From Lineus longissimus (taxonomy: Eukaryota; Nemertea; Pilidiophora; Heteronemertea; Lineidae), in the NCBI RefSeq assembly GCF_910592395.1, contig NC_088309.1, positions 16,248,599 through 16,308,598 on the forward strand: a stretch of 60,000 nucleotides of DNA, read 5' to 3'. Of this stretch, positions 48,796 to 60,000 are shown in pieces. The notes under the pieces are model-generated. The model was not told the DNA's origin, made no database searches, and worked only from the letters and a program-made list of their open reading frames with translations. The position numbers and the translations under genes were made by a program. Position 1 is the first letter of the stretch. Every line of letters begins with the position of its first letter.

Positions 48796-51458
48796 TTACA
48801 ATTCAAAGGCAACGCCAGGTGGTTGATAGTTAAGCCAATCCCTCAATAACTTCCAGTGGACAGGTTTCAACTGGCGCTTAACATCCTGATCTATCGACAG
48901 CATAGAAATAGTGAAGTACGGATGTCTTTTTGTGATGCAACTGCTATCCGGGTGATAGTACACATTACGTTGCCTTTGTCGTGTTGGCATCCAAACTATG
49001 TTTTCACCGTTTTGGACTGGATACTCGTACCTTTCTTTATGAACAATAACAATGTCATAAGGTGAAACCTTCACTCGAACAGGAAAATCAATGAGACATG
49101 ATGCACATTTTTTACACGATTTATCAATGAATGTGACAAAGAAGTTGTTGTTTTTGTGCCACACTTCAGTGAATAGTGGACGATCAACAATCCTCTCAAC
49201 TGTCTGTTGAACAGGTAGCTTTTTTGTTTTTGAGGTCTTTCGTGTGGCTTGACCTGGCTTCTTGCCTGCTGCTTTCGGCAAAGAAGATCTTAGAAAAGAA
49301 CTTAAATTTGGTCCTTTTCCCTTTGTCCTGACCCAAGCGAGATATAATTCCAGGCAACCCAACGTTTGACTCACTGCCACAGCATGAGAACACAAATGTG
49401 CAGCTTGGTACATTTGACAATCGCATTTTATCTGATTGCCATTTTTGTACACATAATGTGGCCTATTGACGTTACTTTCCGACAAAACAGAGAAAGCACC
49501 CTGGTTTTGTCCTGACGCGCGAACTATGGAGTTGCATGTTGTGAGCAAAACCCCAGCCTTTGCCCATACATTTTGGAGTGTCCCTCTGGCAAGAGATGAA
49601 ATATCTGCGTTTTCAACAGAAACCGAGAGGATGTTGGCATTATGATGATCACCAGGAATGTTTGCCGAGGGCACAAATTGACTGCTCGTACTCGGAGCTT
49701 TGGAGTTAGTGCAGCTTGCATGTCTTCGGCTGGCAGGAACAGACACAGCTGGTACAGATTGAGAACTAACACTGTCTGTGAAGAATTTCCTCAGATGAAC
49801 CTGCTGGAGTTTAGGCGTCATCGATTGCCACTGATGGGGATCTACATGGTGATGCTGAAACTTATCGCTCAACCTGTAGTCCCCTAGCCCATACACCGCC
49901 CTTTCTGCCTCCAGGTATTGCTCTTTTACGAGAGCATGTAGGGCATCATTCAAAACTGGCCAATCACTTTTCTTATGGTTCACATGTTGCTTGATTAGCC
50001 TATTCATCCTCTCGATCTGGTTTTGAGTGTAGGGTTTTGGCGGGTCCCCTAACCCTGCTAATTCTCGGACACACACCAGCATTGATTCAGCTATATCATC
50101 TATTTTGTTTTTTAAAAACCATTGAAAAAATTTGGTAGGCCACCTACCTCTACAAGTCTCAATTTTTTTCCCTCAACCCTATGATGTCGTGGCAGTCTAC
50201 AAGCCCTAAGTCTCTCAAGTTGGGGCAATAGAGTAGCATTTGCTTTGGTAGGTTTTCATATGTTTCTCTGTCTTTCTTGAAATGGACGAGCACGGGGCCA
50301 AGAAAGGTAGGGTATTTTCTAGTTCTATTGCTGATCAGGCTCCTGTTTTCAAATGTTGTGGTGGTAACATAAAATTCACCAAGGTTAAACGTCATATCAA
50401 CACTCAGAATTGAGCAGTCAGGCCCAGTACAGAACCTCTGTACGTCCAAGAGCTGTTGATCAGTAAAATTTATGCAACTTGGAGAGCCCTTTTCAAAAAC
50501 CATCTTTTTAACATATTTACCACTGGAAGCAGCATCTTCCAGTTGTTGTAGTACAGCAAATATATTATCATTTTCACCAGTAGATGTAGTTTTGGGCACT
50601 TTTGACCGGCGCCAATTGACATTGTACACCTGCTGTTTATCCCTCGGTTGAGTAGAGAATGTTTCAACCAAACCACCCCCATTTTCTCCGATCAACTCCT
50701 GATAGATCTTTGTAGGTTTCACCTGTCTCTTACATTTGTTCTCCATTTGATCTAATGGAGATGGGGCAGTTCGCAAATAAGCCCGTCCACTGTTTTTTGT
50801 GTTGCCATGTGGCTTTAACTGAATGTCCTCTACCACCCCGCCTTCCCAGTATGAAACATCTATTATCAATCGGTGGAATCTGGGATTACTGGCACATTTA
50901 GTGTAGTACCTGGTAAGTTTATAAACCGACTCTAGTGGTACTTCTACCTCAACAAATGATCTGCCACGCCTTTCCTTTATGTATGCCTCATATACCTCGG
51001 CGCCACATCTTTCTATGCGAGATGTTTCTCGCACAGTAAAGTGTGAATCTCCCACCTCAGCATAATAGTACTTAGATGGCCTGCTACTCCCTACCCAAGC
51101 TCCATTGTCATCAGCAGTGAGGTCTTTTCTGTCGACTTTGCGTTTATCAATCAAAAACGTTTTATTGGTCGTGACCCCAATAGGCCTAACCGTAGAAACC
51201 TTTTCTAAATGAAGCCTATCAGTAAGCATGTGAAAGATGTCGGCAGTTTTTAAGGGGCCTGTTGCATTTGAATACACAACCAGATCAGGTTTTGAAGGGC
51301 CTGATGCAGATTCAGACAATGAAAAGTCTAGTTCCTCCTCCTCATCACTTATAATTACAATAGGATATTCTGTCTTTGGTCGTACATTCGAGGGACGCGG
51401 CAAGTTCCAAGGTCTATCACGCTCAGAGGATGAATCCCGGGATGGTTCACCATGGGCT
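48796..51458 (-). pseudogene. MULE transposase with SWIM finger, catalytic core deleted
   Basis: The ORF 50,159-51,403 (open upstream to an acceptor TTTTCAG at 51,459) holds a 300-residue N-terminal region and SILSVDMTFNLGEFYVTTTT (first catalytic Asp336). The ORF 48,796-50,082, open upstream to ~50,150, has GLGDPPKPYTQNQIERMNRL and the SWIM zinc finger CDCQMYQAAHLCSHAV (C220, C222, C231, H233), then a 190-residue tail. The stretch that normally carries the second and third acidic residues (about 130-170 residues) is absent, and an A7 run at 50,163-50,169 shifts the frame at the junction. Each half stays open for over 400 codons, which is notable for a dead gene. Confidence 0.8.
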
Positions 51459-51695
51459 GAAAATGTAATGGATCCAATAAATTGCTATGAAGAAAAAACA
51501 TTCATTGAAGCTCATATGTAAGCAAGCCTATGAATTAGTGTGCCTGTGTCACTATCCTTCATTGATTAAGCGTACTGACTTCTCTCAGCCGGATTATAGC
51601 AACAAGGCACAAGACATATATACAATTTGAAGTCAGCTAGGCAAAGGTCGTTAATAGTTCTAAAGTATACTTTTCAACACAAATCGTACCTATTT

Positions 51696-51784
51696 CCTCA
51701 TCTTCCCAGTCAAGAGAACTTGCCCTTGGTTGTTTATTCGAGGGACGCGGCAAGTTGCAAGGTACATCTCGGGCAGAGGATAAA
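51696..51784 (-). CDS. Upstream exon duplicating the LPRPSN exon start
   Basis: The minus strand reads ...SSARDVPCNLPRPSNKQPRA and ends at a donor (AATAG/GTACGA). The first MULE exon starts with SSERDRPWNLPRPSNVRP. The DNA (51,734-51,784 against 51,385-51,436) is alike over ~50 bases. This is an ancient or partial exon duplication in the same gene. Confidence 0.45.
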
Positions 51785-52006
51785 TCAAAGAAAAAAACAC
51801 AATTCATTGTGAGACCGCTTGGTCGATCTCTCCAGCTCTTCTCTCATTAAATCGCAAATCAAAATCAATGTTTCTCTTGTGTATCTGTATCTCTTAAATA
51901 ACTTCTTGTCGCTGAAAGTCTCTAAATGATTCGTGTGCGGCAAATAAATAAGTTTTTTTCGAAAAACTCCCTCAACTGGAAAAAGTGCCAAGTTGGCAGA
52001 CGCCAT
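51785..52006 (-). pseudogene. Harbinger transposase, N-terminal fragment
   Basis: ATG within CAAGATGGCGTC begins MASANLALFPVEGVFRKKL, then FSDKKLFKRYRYTRETLILI, then REELERSTKRSH: the N terminus of HARBI1-like transposases. The similarity ends at RSHNEL, where the MULE exon sequence begins, so the gene is truncated. It belongs to a different copy from the one at 43.4 kb, whose matching part is missing. Confidence 0.7.
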
Positions 52007-52214
52007 CTTGAATTGGCTGCTAACGCCAAGTTAAAGATAACGTTAGATTTAACTTAGGGTTTTAGGTAAGTTAAATCTAACGTTAAAGATAACGCCAATG
52101 TTAGGCTAATATTGTTTGAACAACTCAAAATAAAACTTGACGTTATCTTAACGCCAAGTTAGGAATTTTAACGTTAAGTTATCTTTAATATGTATTTCTT
52201 CTTTTGAACAACCG
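52007..52214. mobile_element. Harbinger terminal region with inner hairpin
   Basis: On the minus strand the end reads GGGCCCGGTTGTTCAAAAG, typical of Harbinger termini, and leads to the transposase start at 52,006. Inside are 19-bp perfect inverted arms, TAACGTTAGATTTAACTTA at 52,038-52,056 and its complement at 52,067-52,085, with a 10-base loop, plus several AAGATAACG and TAACGCCAA words. Confidence 0.6.
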
Positions 52215-52915
52215 GGCCCTGATCAAACTGTATTAAGACTGTTTTAATTAAGGAATTGAACCCGAGGCGGAGGACCTTGGTTGAGTTACCAAGACACTCG
52301 AGGGTGGAGCTAGAATACAGTCCAAACCCAAATTTTGCACCAGGCAGACATTCCTCCCAGCACCGGCCATATTGAATTTGACTAAATTTCGGGTATTTTC
52401 GAGCCTCGCATTAACCAACGAGATAATGGTTTATTTTTAGTGAGAACAACCACGTGCTTTCTGTTAACTTCAGACTTGCACGTTTATTGCTATCAGGGTT
52501 GAGCTAATGGGTGTGGCGCATTTTTATGATTTTGTACGTTTTTCTACTATGAACCCCGGGGTGGTATTGTTAGAGTCGACTTGAATCTTTAATTTTTTTT
52601 CTTTTGTGAATTAGAGCACCCTCTTTTTGGCATTGAAACACATTTGAGTTGACCTCTTTTTCTCTAGTTTCTAGGGGATTGGGGTATGAAGTCACAGATA
52701 AAAAAATTCTCAGGGTATTAAGATGAAAATCTTAGTAAACATTTAAAGGTTACCAACCCTCGTGGATATGTACTCTTTTGTGTTAAATGTAAACTCCTTC
52801 CAATAAGAATATTAATAAAATATTTAAAGGTGTCCAACCCTTGTCGATATTCCTTTTACGCTACCGGTATTGAGACGCCTCCAGAAACCTCGTAATCATG
52901 GCCCATGTACACTGT
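52215..52915. other. No gene seen
   Basis: AT-rich; two related TATTTAAAGGT(T/G)-containing stretches (about 52,740 and 52,822) suggest a small local duplication. Confidence 0.4.
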
Positions 52916-53225
52916 AAAAAATTGTCCGTAAAAAAACGAAAAAATGTCTGGCAGCAACATTACACGGACAACTTTTTTTTAACGGAGAGTCCATTTTTAT
53001 ACAGGCATAATTTACAGAGCTGCGCGTTTTTTTACAGATTGTGTCCAACAGAAATTACAGAATATCTGTAATAAACAGAGCCGTCTGTTTCTTTAAACGA
53101 ATTTATGTCTGTAAATAAACAGAGTATAATTACTGACTTATCTGTAAAAATATGTTTTTTTCTGTACAAAAATGAACTCCTTGAAAAAAAGATGCACATG
53201 TAATTTTGCTGCCAGACCTTCTTGT
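52916..53225. mobile_element. Foldback MITE with ACTGTAAAAAATTGTCCG end
   Basis: GTCTGGCAGCAACATTACAC at 52,946 pairs with 53,197-53,217 (two mismatches). The interior is filled with CTGTAAA/TTTACAG words in both directions. Such CTGTAAAA-rich MITEs are common in aquatic animals. Exact ends and target duplication are unresolved. Confidence 0.55.
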
Positions 53226-53332
53226 CACAGGAATTTAGGAACAGAAGTAGAGAAGTACCTTTTTAACATTTATTTTAACAAATCGGTCAAGGAAAAAGAA
53301 GAACTGACAAATATTCTAAGGGACCATAACAA

Positions 53333-53745
53333 AAAAGTTAACTTATTTCATGAAATTGGCCTCTAGCCGAAATTTCAACACTGGGTCTGCTTTTGACCAC
53401 CTGGCTTATGCATACATGTAGACAGACAATAGCAAGAATACAAAAATAATTCAACGGTACCTGGAAGCACAGAGCCACAGAGCATTAATTCTTCAAATAT
53501 GCAGACCCCTTGGCCTATACCTTAACTGATTTAACCTCCTGGTGTTTGCACAGATAAGATGGCTTCACTGACAAGTACAAAAAAAGTTAACTTATTTCAT
53601 GAAATTGGTCTCTGGCTTATGCATACATGAATACAGACAGTAGCAAGAATATAAAAATAATTCATCAACTTGTACCTGGAAGCACAGAGCTTCAGAGCAT
53701 TAATTTTTCACATAAATGCAGGCCCCTTGGCCTATACCTTAAACT
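53333..53745. repeat. Two-unit direct repeat, ~246-bp period
   Basis: AAAAAAGTTAACTTATTTCA, then TGGCTTATGCATACATG, then CACAGAGC and CCCCTTGGCCTATACC, occurs at 53,333 and again at 53,579. TACAAGTACAAAAA words continue to about 54,640 as degenerate echoes. Confidence 0.7.
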
Positions 53746-54196
53746 AAGGGTGATTTCACCACCTGTTGTCTGCACAGAAAAGACAGCTGCACTGAGGCCA
53801 ATCTGTGTGTTCTCCCTGTGTATATTCAGGCCCGGCTTTCTTTGCAAGCCAATAAATAGGTATCCTAGTTCTCAGCCCTTTTTATGCTCAAGAGCAAAAG
53901 AATATTGTACAAGCAGATCAGAATGTAAACGGGTGGCCACAGAGAGTGGCCACAATGAGCAATACAAGTACAAAAATCTCATCAACTGACTCCTACCACA
54001 GGCAGAGGAGCAGGATACAACTTAAATTGATTTCATGACAGTCTCTGACCACATTTTATCATTTGGTTTGACCAATTGCTTCTACACAACTAACTTCAAC
54101 CAGAAAGAGGAGCACAGAGAAACGCTTCTTAAACTAATGTAAATTTGTGACACAGCTTGTCTCCAATTATGTACCAAAACAACAAACTTATACCAG

Positions 54197-54460
54197 GACG
54201 CGGTTGCTCAGTCAGCTTTAGAGTTAACGCCAGCATTAGGCTAACGCTAACTTTAAAATCTCACTTTCTAACAGTATAATATCATCAAGGATGTATAAAG
54301 ACCGCATCCTGTTATCATCAATTTGGGAAAATTGTGTCGCGTTAACATTAATCTGGAAATTAATACCATTTTGACTGATAAAAACTCACATATAAGTGAG
54401 ATTAGCCAGCGTTAGTGCTAACGTTGGCGTTTACTCTTATGCTGATTGAGCAACTGGGCC
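54197..54460. mobile_element. Harbinger-like MITE, ~60-bp inverted ends
   Basis: The left end (GGTTGCTCAGTCAGC, then GTTAACGCCAGCATTAG) and the reversed right end (GGCCCAGTTGCTCAATCAGC, then AAACGCCAACGTTAG) match over ~55 bases with several differences. The GGCCC.GTTGCTCA start resembles the Harbinger end at 52,214. Confidence 0.65.
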
Positions 54461-56806
54461 AAGTGCTTTACATACAAGCTAAACTCATTCCATAACAAAG
54501 GTCTCTGACCAAATAAGAACTGGCTACTGCACAAGACTGTTTTACAAGTACAAAAATTTCTGCAAAAAATGTTTTATAACTCTGAACTTATAGCTTGACA
54601 ACCAGGCTTCTGTGCGCAAAGACAGCTTTACAAGTACAAAAAAGTCAACAAATGACGCGTTATAGAGGCACTTAGTGCAATAATATTCTTCACATACAAT
54701 TTAGTTTCACTATCATGACCTTGCCGTTGGTCACTCTCCACAATTTCAAGGCCGGGTTACCCAGGCGTAGGTGTTGTTTGGGCCCTGTATACAATTAAAT
54801 TTTGCATACATTCTGTGTACATTCTGTGTACATACATTTTCCTGAATTAAAAAAAATTGTGTGCTGGAATTTTTATCAAACTTCATAGGTATACAGCCTG
54901 ATATCTTGGCAGCTCTGTATAAAAATTTAAAACAATTCCAATGATTCTAACTTGTGTTATTGACATCTGCATGAGACATGTCAGAATTTGCGACAATATG
55001 TTGCAGAGGACGAATCAGTGACCGAGTTCCTAAACCATTATTCGTCATTTCATTCTCAGATACAGTTATAAGTGTCTATTTCTCTTTATTTATTGAGAAG
55101 CTAAAATATTCAATTATTAAACACTTTGAGTTCAACGAGGTCGGAATTCGTCAATACGCACATTATCTCCCGCTGGGTTGATTTGTTCCGGGTCTTAGAG
55201 CAAAACCTTGTCACTCGAGATAGGGATTTGTCCTCAAAATCACTTAATGCCCTTCTCAGACGCTAGTTAAAGAGGCTCTCTCGCCAAATCTTGGAATAAT
55301 CCGAGACACGGAGGATGGCCTCAGCAGGCAGTTATTTAAGCTGCAGGATTGACTTATTAGTATCTAAGGTTTAGGACGCTGTCTTCCAAGACATTAGTTT
55401 TTATGGGGATTATAAGGTTTCTTGGGGTACCTTTGGGAAGGAAATCGTGGGTTCACTGCTCTTTGGGTCCGTGCGAGAGGATAAAGAGGACTTTTGAGTG
55501 ACAGATCCCTCCGATCTTCCCACGTTTGGCTGGACCAAGTGGGAGGTTTTCTCGGAAAATACTCGAGTTGGCATGGTTTTGGTCAACAAACTTGGTTTTG
55601 TAACTCTGTTTACTGTGTGTTGGATTAGTTGGCAGGTACGAGGTTGTATATATACCCACTAAATTTGGGGTACAACTGAGAGACGGAAGAGGGGGACAAA
55701 AGACAAGACACCATTATTTCTTTGAACCAATTTCGGACTTATACTATACGCTCGTATCTGCCTCCAACGCACAATAAACAAGGTAGGTGGACAACTTGTA
55801 CTGCATCATGAGATCCATTAAATTTAAACAATTAATTGAATTCACCTTTCCCCTTATTTAGTTGTTTGAGGTTTGGCTTCTCTCATAAAAATACTTGACT
55901 GCTGCCTAGTGTATCGCCATGGCACTAGGTAGGCAAGATCTACGATTCCCTCACTAGAGGATGGTTACAAATACACAGCCGTGTTTACTGCCTGCAAGAC
56001 CATGTTCTTCCACCCCAAGAAAATCAAGAAAATAAGTTCCTTTTCTAAAATCAACCTGTAGTGTGTTAGTAAACATTATTCCAAATCAAAAAAGTCCAAT
56101 ATCAGGTTTGCAGACCAAAGAATTAACATTCCACACATTATTATAGCATGACAGGGCCTTTTTAGCATTTTATGTGATTTGTCCCATGGTAACACAGAAC
56201 AGTTAATTGTGGTCTCAGCCCGTTTGATCATCTACAATAGCTGTTTCACAAACAGTAGTGGAAAATGAAAGCTATACACATCCACAATTCCACAAGGGTT
56301 CACAGTTCCGAAAAAGTCCTCCTTGAATCTTGTATCACCAATATTCGAATTTCACCACTCGACGAGTCGACCTGGATGGAAAGTTAAGCCTCTCTGAATT
56401 TCATTCTGCAAACAATAGAAACATACATTGTAGCGTACATAAATCCAGACACATATCATGGGTACCAGACGAGGAACCAAGATGTTCCTCTTTGAAAATA
56501 CAGTAGAAGTCCAGCTTACGCAATAAGATTATAGGGCAAATGTGTACAGAGTGGGACCTGATGTTTCATCGGAATCTGTCTGATAGTGAAACCACTTCAA
56601 CTTTAAAGGTACTGTAATTTCGGACCCAAATCAGCACTGCCACAAAGTGAAACTTACATGTACACCTGAGGTGCCAGTTGTAGGTGTTGGAAGCCCATCC
56701 AATACACTCACCAATGATGCACTGACTGTGGTAACATCCCGTTGCCGCTCTCTCCAAGATGGCGGCCAAAAAAAAGATGGCGGCAAAAAACAGGAAACTA
56801 CGTACC
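54461..56806. other. No gene seen
   Basis: ORFs 54,978-55,181 (+) and 55,453-55,659 (-) have no recognised domains. The stretch may be the 3' flank of the SAMD3-like gene. CCAAGATGGCGGCC and AAGATGGCGGC (56,754-56,785) are two YY1-like words just downstream of its stop codon. Confidence 0.4.
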
Positions 56807-59800
56807 TTATTCACTCAATACAATATATGTAAGTTCATCATCTCCAGCGATCAAGCTGTCCCAATCCTTAATCATTTCATCCAATGCAGCTGAAAGTTTG
56901 TACACTTTCATTGAGGCGACGCCAATCTTCTTGCCTTTCTTGCCTTTCGTTCCGATGGGTGGATTTATTCCAACAACTCTCTTGCAAAGACGAGTACAAC
57001 ATTAGGGCTTGAAGAAATGTTTTCATCACTTTGAAATACGATTCAATCTAGGAAACTTGCCCCTGGACTTTTCCCTTAGCACATCCCCTCCCCTGGACAT
57101 AACTGAGAAGTGACTGCTAATACAAGTTGATCTGATGTCCTACAGTGGGGGTAAATGTCCAAGGAGCAGATGTCGGGGGGGGGGGGGGGTGTCAAATGTC
57201 TTGTTGTCGAAAAATACAGTGCAAGAAAATAGCACTGCAACTGAAATTTCTAGTTTCTCAAAATCTCTATCTATCTGTATGGACTTCTATGCCCCCACCG
57301 AAGACTTGCCAATTTCCTGGTAATCTCCTAAATGAATGGAATCTGTTGAAATGATGGATTTTACAGGGACGGTATAATTTCATGGACAGACCTTGTAACT
57401 TACCTTTTGAAAAAGTCGAGTGTCTTCTCCATCTTCCCTGGATAGGTTATGTTGAAAACGAAAAAGGCTGCAAAAGCCATCATTACCGCACATAGGTAAG
57501 TGCAAATGTGGGTGTTGATCAAATGCCCGTCCACGGACACGCCAAATCGCTCTGCACTGAAGATGCTTTCTCCTGAAAAGTAAAAGTAAACTGATCATAC
57601 ATCACATGCTTTTCAAGTGATGCTATTTACTGACGATCAATGCCATTGTAAATCAAAAACAGAAGTGGTTTCTCTTCAATCTATTTATGATTTACAATGA
57701 ATCTCTGGGTCAGCTTCACATCATCATCAAACAACTCTGCGTTTAATAAACATCCATTTCTTGGTGCCAATGACCATTTTGTGGGTTGCAAAGCAAAAAA
57801 AGTTACTATGCAGTCATCATTCATCCAGGTGTTCCCTAACTGGTTTTCAGCGCCAAGTAGCATGTTAATGTCAGTGCCCTGTTTCCAAACAAGGCAGCTT
57901 CAAGCAAGAGGCATGCAGGTATTTGGGCACCTAATCTGTAGTGGTAGTAGTGCCTGCATGGATTGTAAATGCAAGTTTCAGTTCCACTAACCATGGTCCC
58001 CTGGCAGACTGTCAGCACTTACCATAGTAGACAACACAAGGGGTATCTACAGGAGACTCTGTCAAGCCTTCTTCATCGTCCTGTTCCTGAAATCATATGA
58101 AAAAGAAATTACCTGTTATGATCTGCGATGTCCAGGTACAACCTGCCAATACAACTTCAAAATTTTCTGGACATCCATTTTTGCATAAAAGGTCAATCCT
58201 TTTGAAACCATCAAAACATTTTACCATGGTCATGGAGAAACTTCCTGGGAATCCTGGCAACCTAATGATATCTGGAAAATGTTGATTTGCAAGTTTTGAG
58301 CTGCATCTTTTTCAATCAGGATAAAATATACTAAAAGACTTACCTTGCCCTGGAAAAAGAACTGCTCCGGGTCCTCGTCAAAGTAGGCAGCTAACAGATG
58401 AATGGTGTTCGATACTTCCGGCATAGCCCCAGCAGCGCCTTTTGACTTTGCAGCTTTCAATGCTTTAAAGCAACCCTTGATTGTCTTGTTGCCAGACCTT
58501 TTCAGTGCGATCACCTTGTGAAGTGGCATGGCCACAGATGCGGACATTTCTTGAATCACTTTCTTAGCATCCACTCCAGTCAATGCCGAGAAGTGGTCTA
58601 AGAAATGTTCGGGCATTGTCAGGAAAGGCCACTCCTGAAAGACACTGCTGACTGGTTGGTTAATTTCATGTCTCTGCAGACCATATGATTCAGCAATGAG
58701 TGTTTTCACTTTGTTATTGTCTTTCATAACTAAGTCGAATTCGGCGGCAAGGACTTTTTTCATATCTTCCTGCTGTGCCTGGTCGGAGGGAGAGACTCTG
58801 GGTTTAACCATTCCCAAGACACACCCATAGTCGTCGAATTTTCTATTCTTAGCTGCAGTGGGCTTATCCGAATCCGAATCTGATTCACTAGCATGAATAA
58901 CAACTGGCGTACGATTTAAGTTGTCTTTTTTAGCCTCAAGTTGTAACAGTAGGCTGTGATAGTCATTGCCAACTATTTCTCCATTGATTTTATCAGCAAA
59001 TGAGTCCGGGTACTTCAGGACTACAGAACTTGCAATTTTCGATAGATCATGTCGTGTCGGTTTTGTGGTAAATTCTTTCACCTCCTCCATTATGCATGAC
59101 ACCATATGCCGCCTATCTCGGTCACTTGGTTTCTCGTGTTTGTGACAGGCCTTTACAAGTGACTTCGGCAATTGTCGCCAAGGTACTTCAAAGGAAGAGC
59201 TCCACCAGGAATATAGGGCAGGTTTGGGGGCAGGTTCTGGAGCAGGCCCAGTCACTGGCACAGTAGGGCTTTGTGAGCATGGTGAGGCAGTGGCTCCATC
59301 AGTGTGCAGAAGTGTGCAGAGAAGGCAAAACCACAGGATTCGGCTCAGCAGGGTGTGGTTTAGCTGTAACTAAATAAAAAGTAAAATTTGAGTAGATGCG
59401 AGTCATATCAATGGTCTAGCCTGGATGTTATAAGGTTATAAGACGGCAGATGACAATGGGCCTTGTTATCCTGTTCTCACACAGTCCCAGACGACTGATG
59501 AAAATGAAAGCAATAAGTGTTAGTAATGGCACTGGTTTCACTTCAAAATATCTCTTTTGAAACGTGTGGAATATGGTGCTCGAAGATGACAATCAATTGC
59601 TTCAAAAGGCAGTTGAGTTACTGCATCAATCCTCACTTACATCACTATAGTAACCCTTTTAGAAAGTGGGTGCTGACAGATTAGCCTACTTCCCTGCACA
59701 TTTTTGCAGCAAGTGTCGAATTTGGATCTTTGGCAACACTCCCTCCAAGACCCCTTCGGTCAGATAGGAGAAGAAACGTTTGTCTGTAACGCCAAGATCC

Positions 59801-59890
59801 GTTCCATCCAGTTCTGGCAAAAGTGCCTTCACAAGTGCTTCCACCTTATCCATTATCCACCGATCCTGGAATGGAAAAAGATATTCGGAC
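56807..59890 (-). CDS. SAMD3-like gene, five or more exons
   Basis: The exons, with GT/AG borders, are: about 59,700-59,878 (DRWIMDKVEALVKALLPEL, then LPKIQIRHLLQKC, a SAM-like helical module); 58,344-59,363 (VPWRQLPKSLVKACHKHEKP, then IVGNDYHSLLLQLEAKKDNL, then WPFLTMPEHFLDHFSALTGV); 58,023-58,086 (EGLTESPVDTPCVVYYG); 57,404-57,572 (SVDGHLINTHICTYLCAVMM); and 56,807-56,978, which ends VLSE-stop. Phases match across the last three introns. This is the domain order of SAMD3-like uncharacterised proteins. A 10-bp tandem duplication (59,301-59,320) breaks the frame in the Pro-rich start of exon 2. Otherwise the gene is intact. The donor of the first listed exon is weak. The 5' end lies outside or near the window edge. 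Confidence 0.7.
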
Positions 59891-60000
59891 ATTCTACTTT
59901 TTGAATTGAATGTGGGACGGTCCTTGGCAGCTCACCCTCTCCGTCTCAAGTCTTACATTTCAGATAATGAAATTGAATATATGACTTCTACTTTGAGTAA

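Noticed and set aside
52051-52066. Interstitial telomeric repeat (TTAGGG)
   Set aside because: Only one exact unit in a hairpin loop; no array.
53333-53745. CRISPR-like direct repeats
   Set aside because: Two long degenerate units without spacers, in eukaryotic DNA; ordinary tandem duplication.

Overview
The window looks like intron-bearing, transposon-rich DNA from an animal, most likely a marine invertebrate (a lophotrochozoan or an invertebrate deuterostome; I cannot decide between them). The reasons are GT/AG introns, HARBI1-like, MULE, hAT, CR1/L2-like and Ty3/gypsy elements, SAMD3-like genes, and simple repeats typical of such genomes. I see no rRNA, tRNA, CRISPR array or bacterial-type operon. 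Nearly all coding sequence is transposon-derived and most of it is broken. The exceptions are one young, structurally complete LTR retrotransposon and two multi-exon SAMD3-like genes.

Layout. 1-2.5 kb: a foldback MITE and a decayed MULE transposase. 2.4-9.4 kb: exons of an unclassified DDE-type transposase (minus strand), with several foldback elements around it. 11.4-12.0 kb: a 620-bp mini-MULE with 9-bp target duplications that carries only an N-terminal domain exon. 12.7-22.0 kb: a hAT-like (ZNF862/KIAA1586-type) pseudogene cut in two by a complete Ty3/gypsy element at 13,101-21,237. 23-24.8 kb: foldback and LINE fragments. 25-30.6 kb: a SAMD3-like gene whose introns are filled by GTC-repeat elements, minisatellites and MITEs. 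33.9-37.3 kb and 37.8-40.8 kb: two further transposase-like pseudogenes, one split by a LINE and one with a repeat in an intron. 40.9-42.9 kb: a repeat packed with TGACTCA words. 43.4-45.9 kb: a PIF/Harbinger pair, an internally deleted transposase facing its MYB-like partner. 48.8-52.2 kb: a MULE with its catalytic core deleted, abutting a Harbinger fragment. 52.9-54.5 kb: MITEs and tandem repeats. 56.8-59.9 kb: a second SAMD3-like gene.

The most interesting object is the Ty3/gypsy element. It has identical-length 286-bp LTRs that differ at two positions, a 4-bp target duplication, a primer-binding site, gag, an intact 1504-codon pol in the -1 frame, and a polypurine tract. In the position where an env gene would sit there is a third, intact 291-codon ORF. 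It shows all four SGNH/GDSL-hydrolase blocks (Ser, Gly, Asn, and Asp-x-x-His), and a strong splice acceptor lies directly before its ATG. This suggests a spliced accessory esterase-like protein rather than an envelope. A second theme is a dispersed repeat family (GTC microsatellite, ~300-bp tandem monomers, GGCTCACC ends) that carries a CTCF-like word in nearly every monomer.
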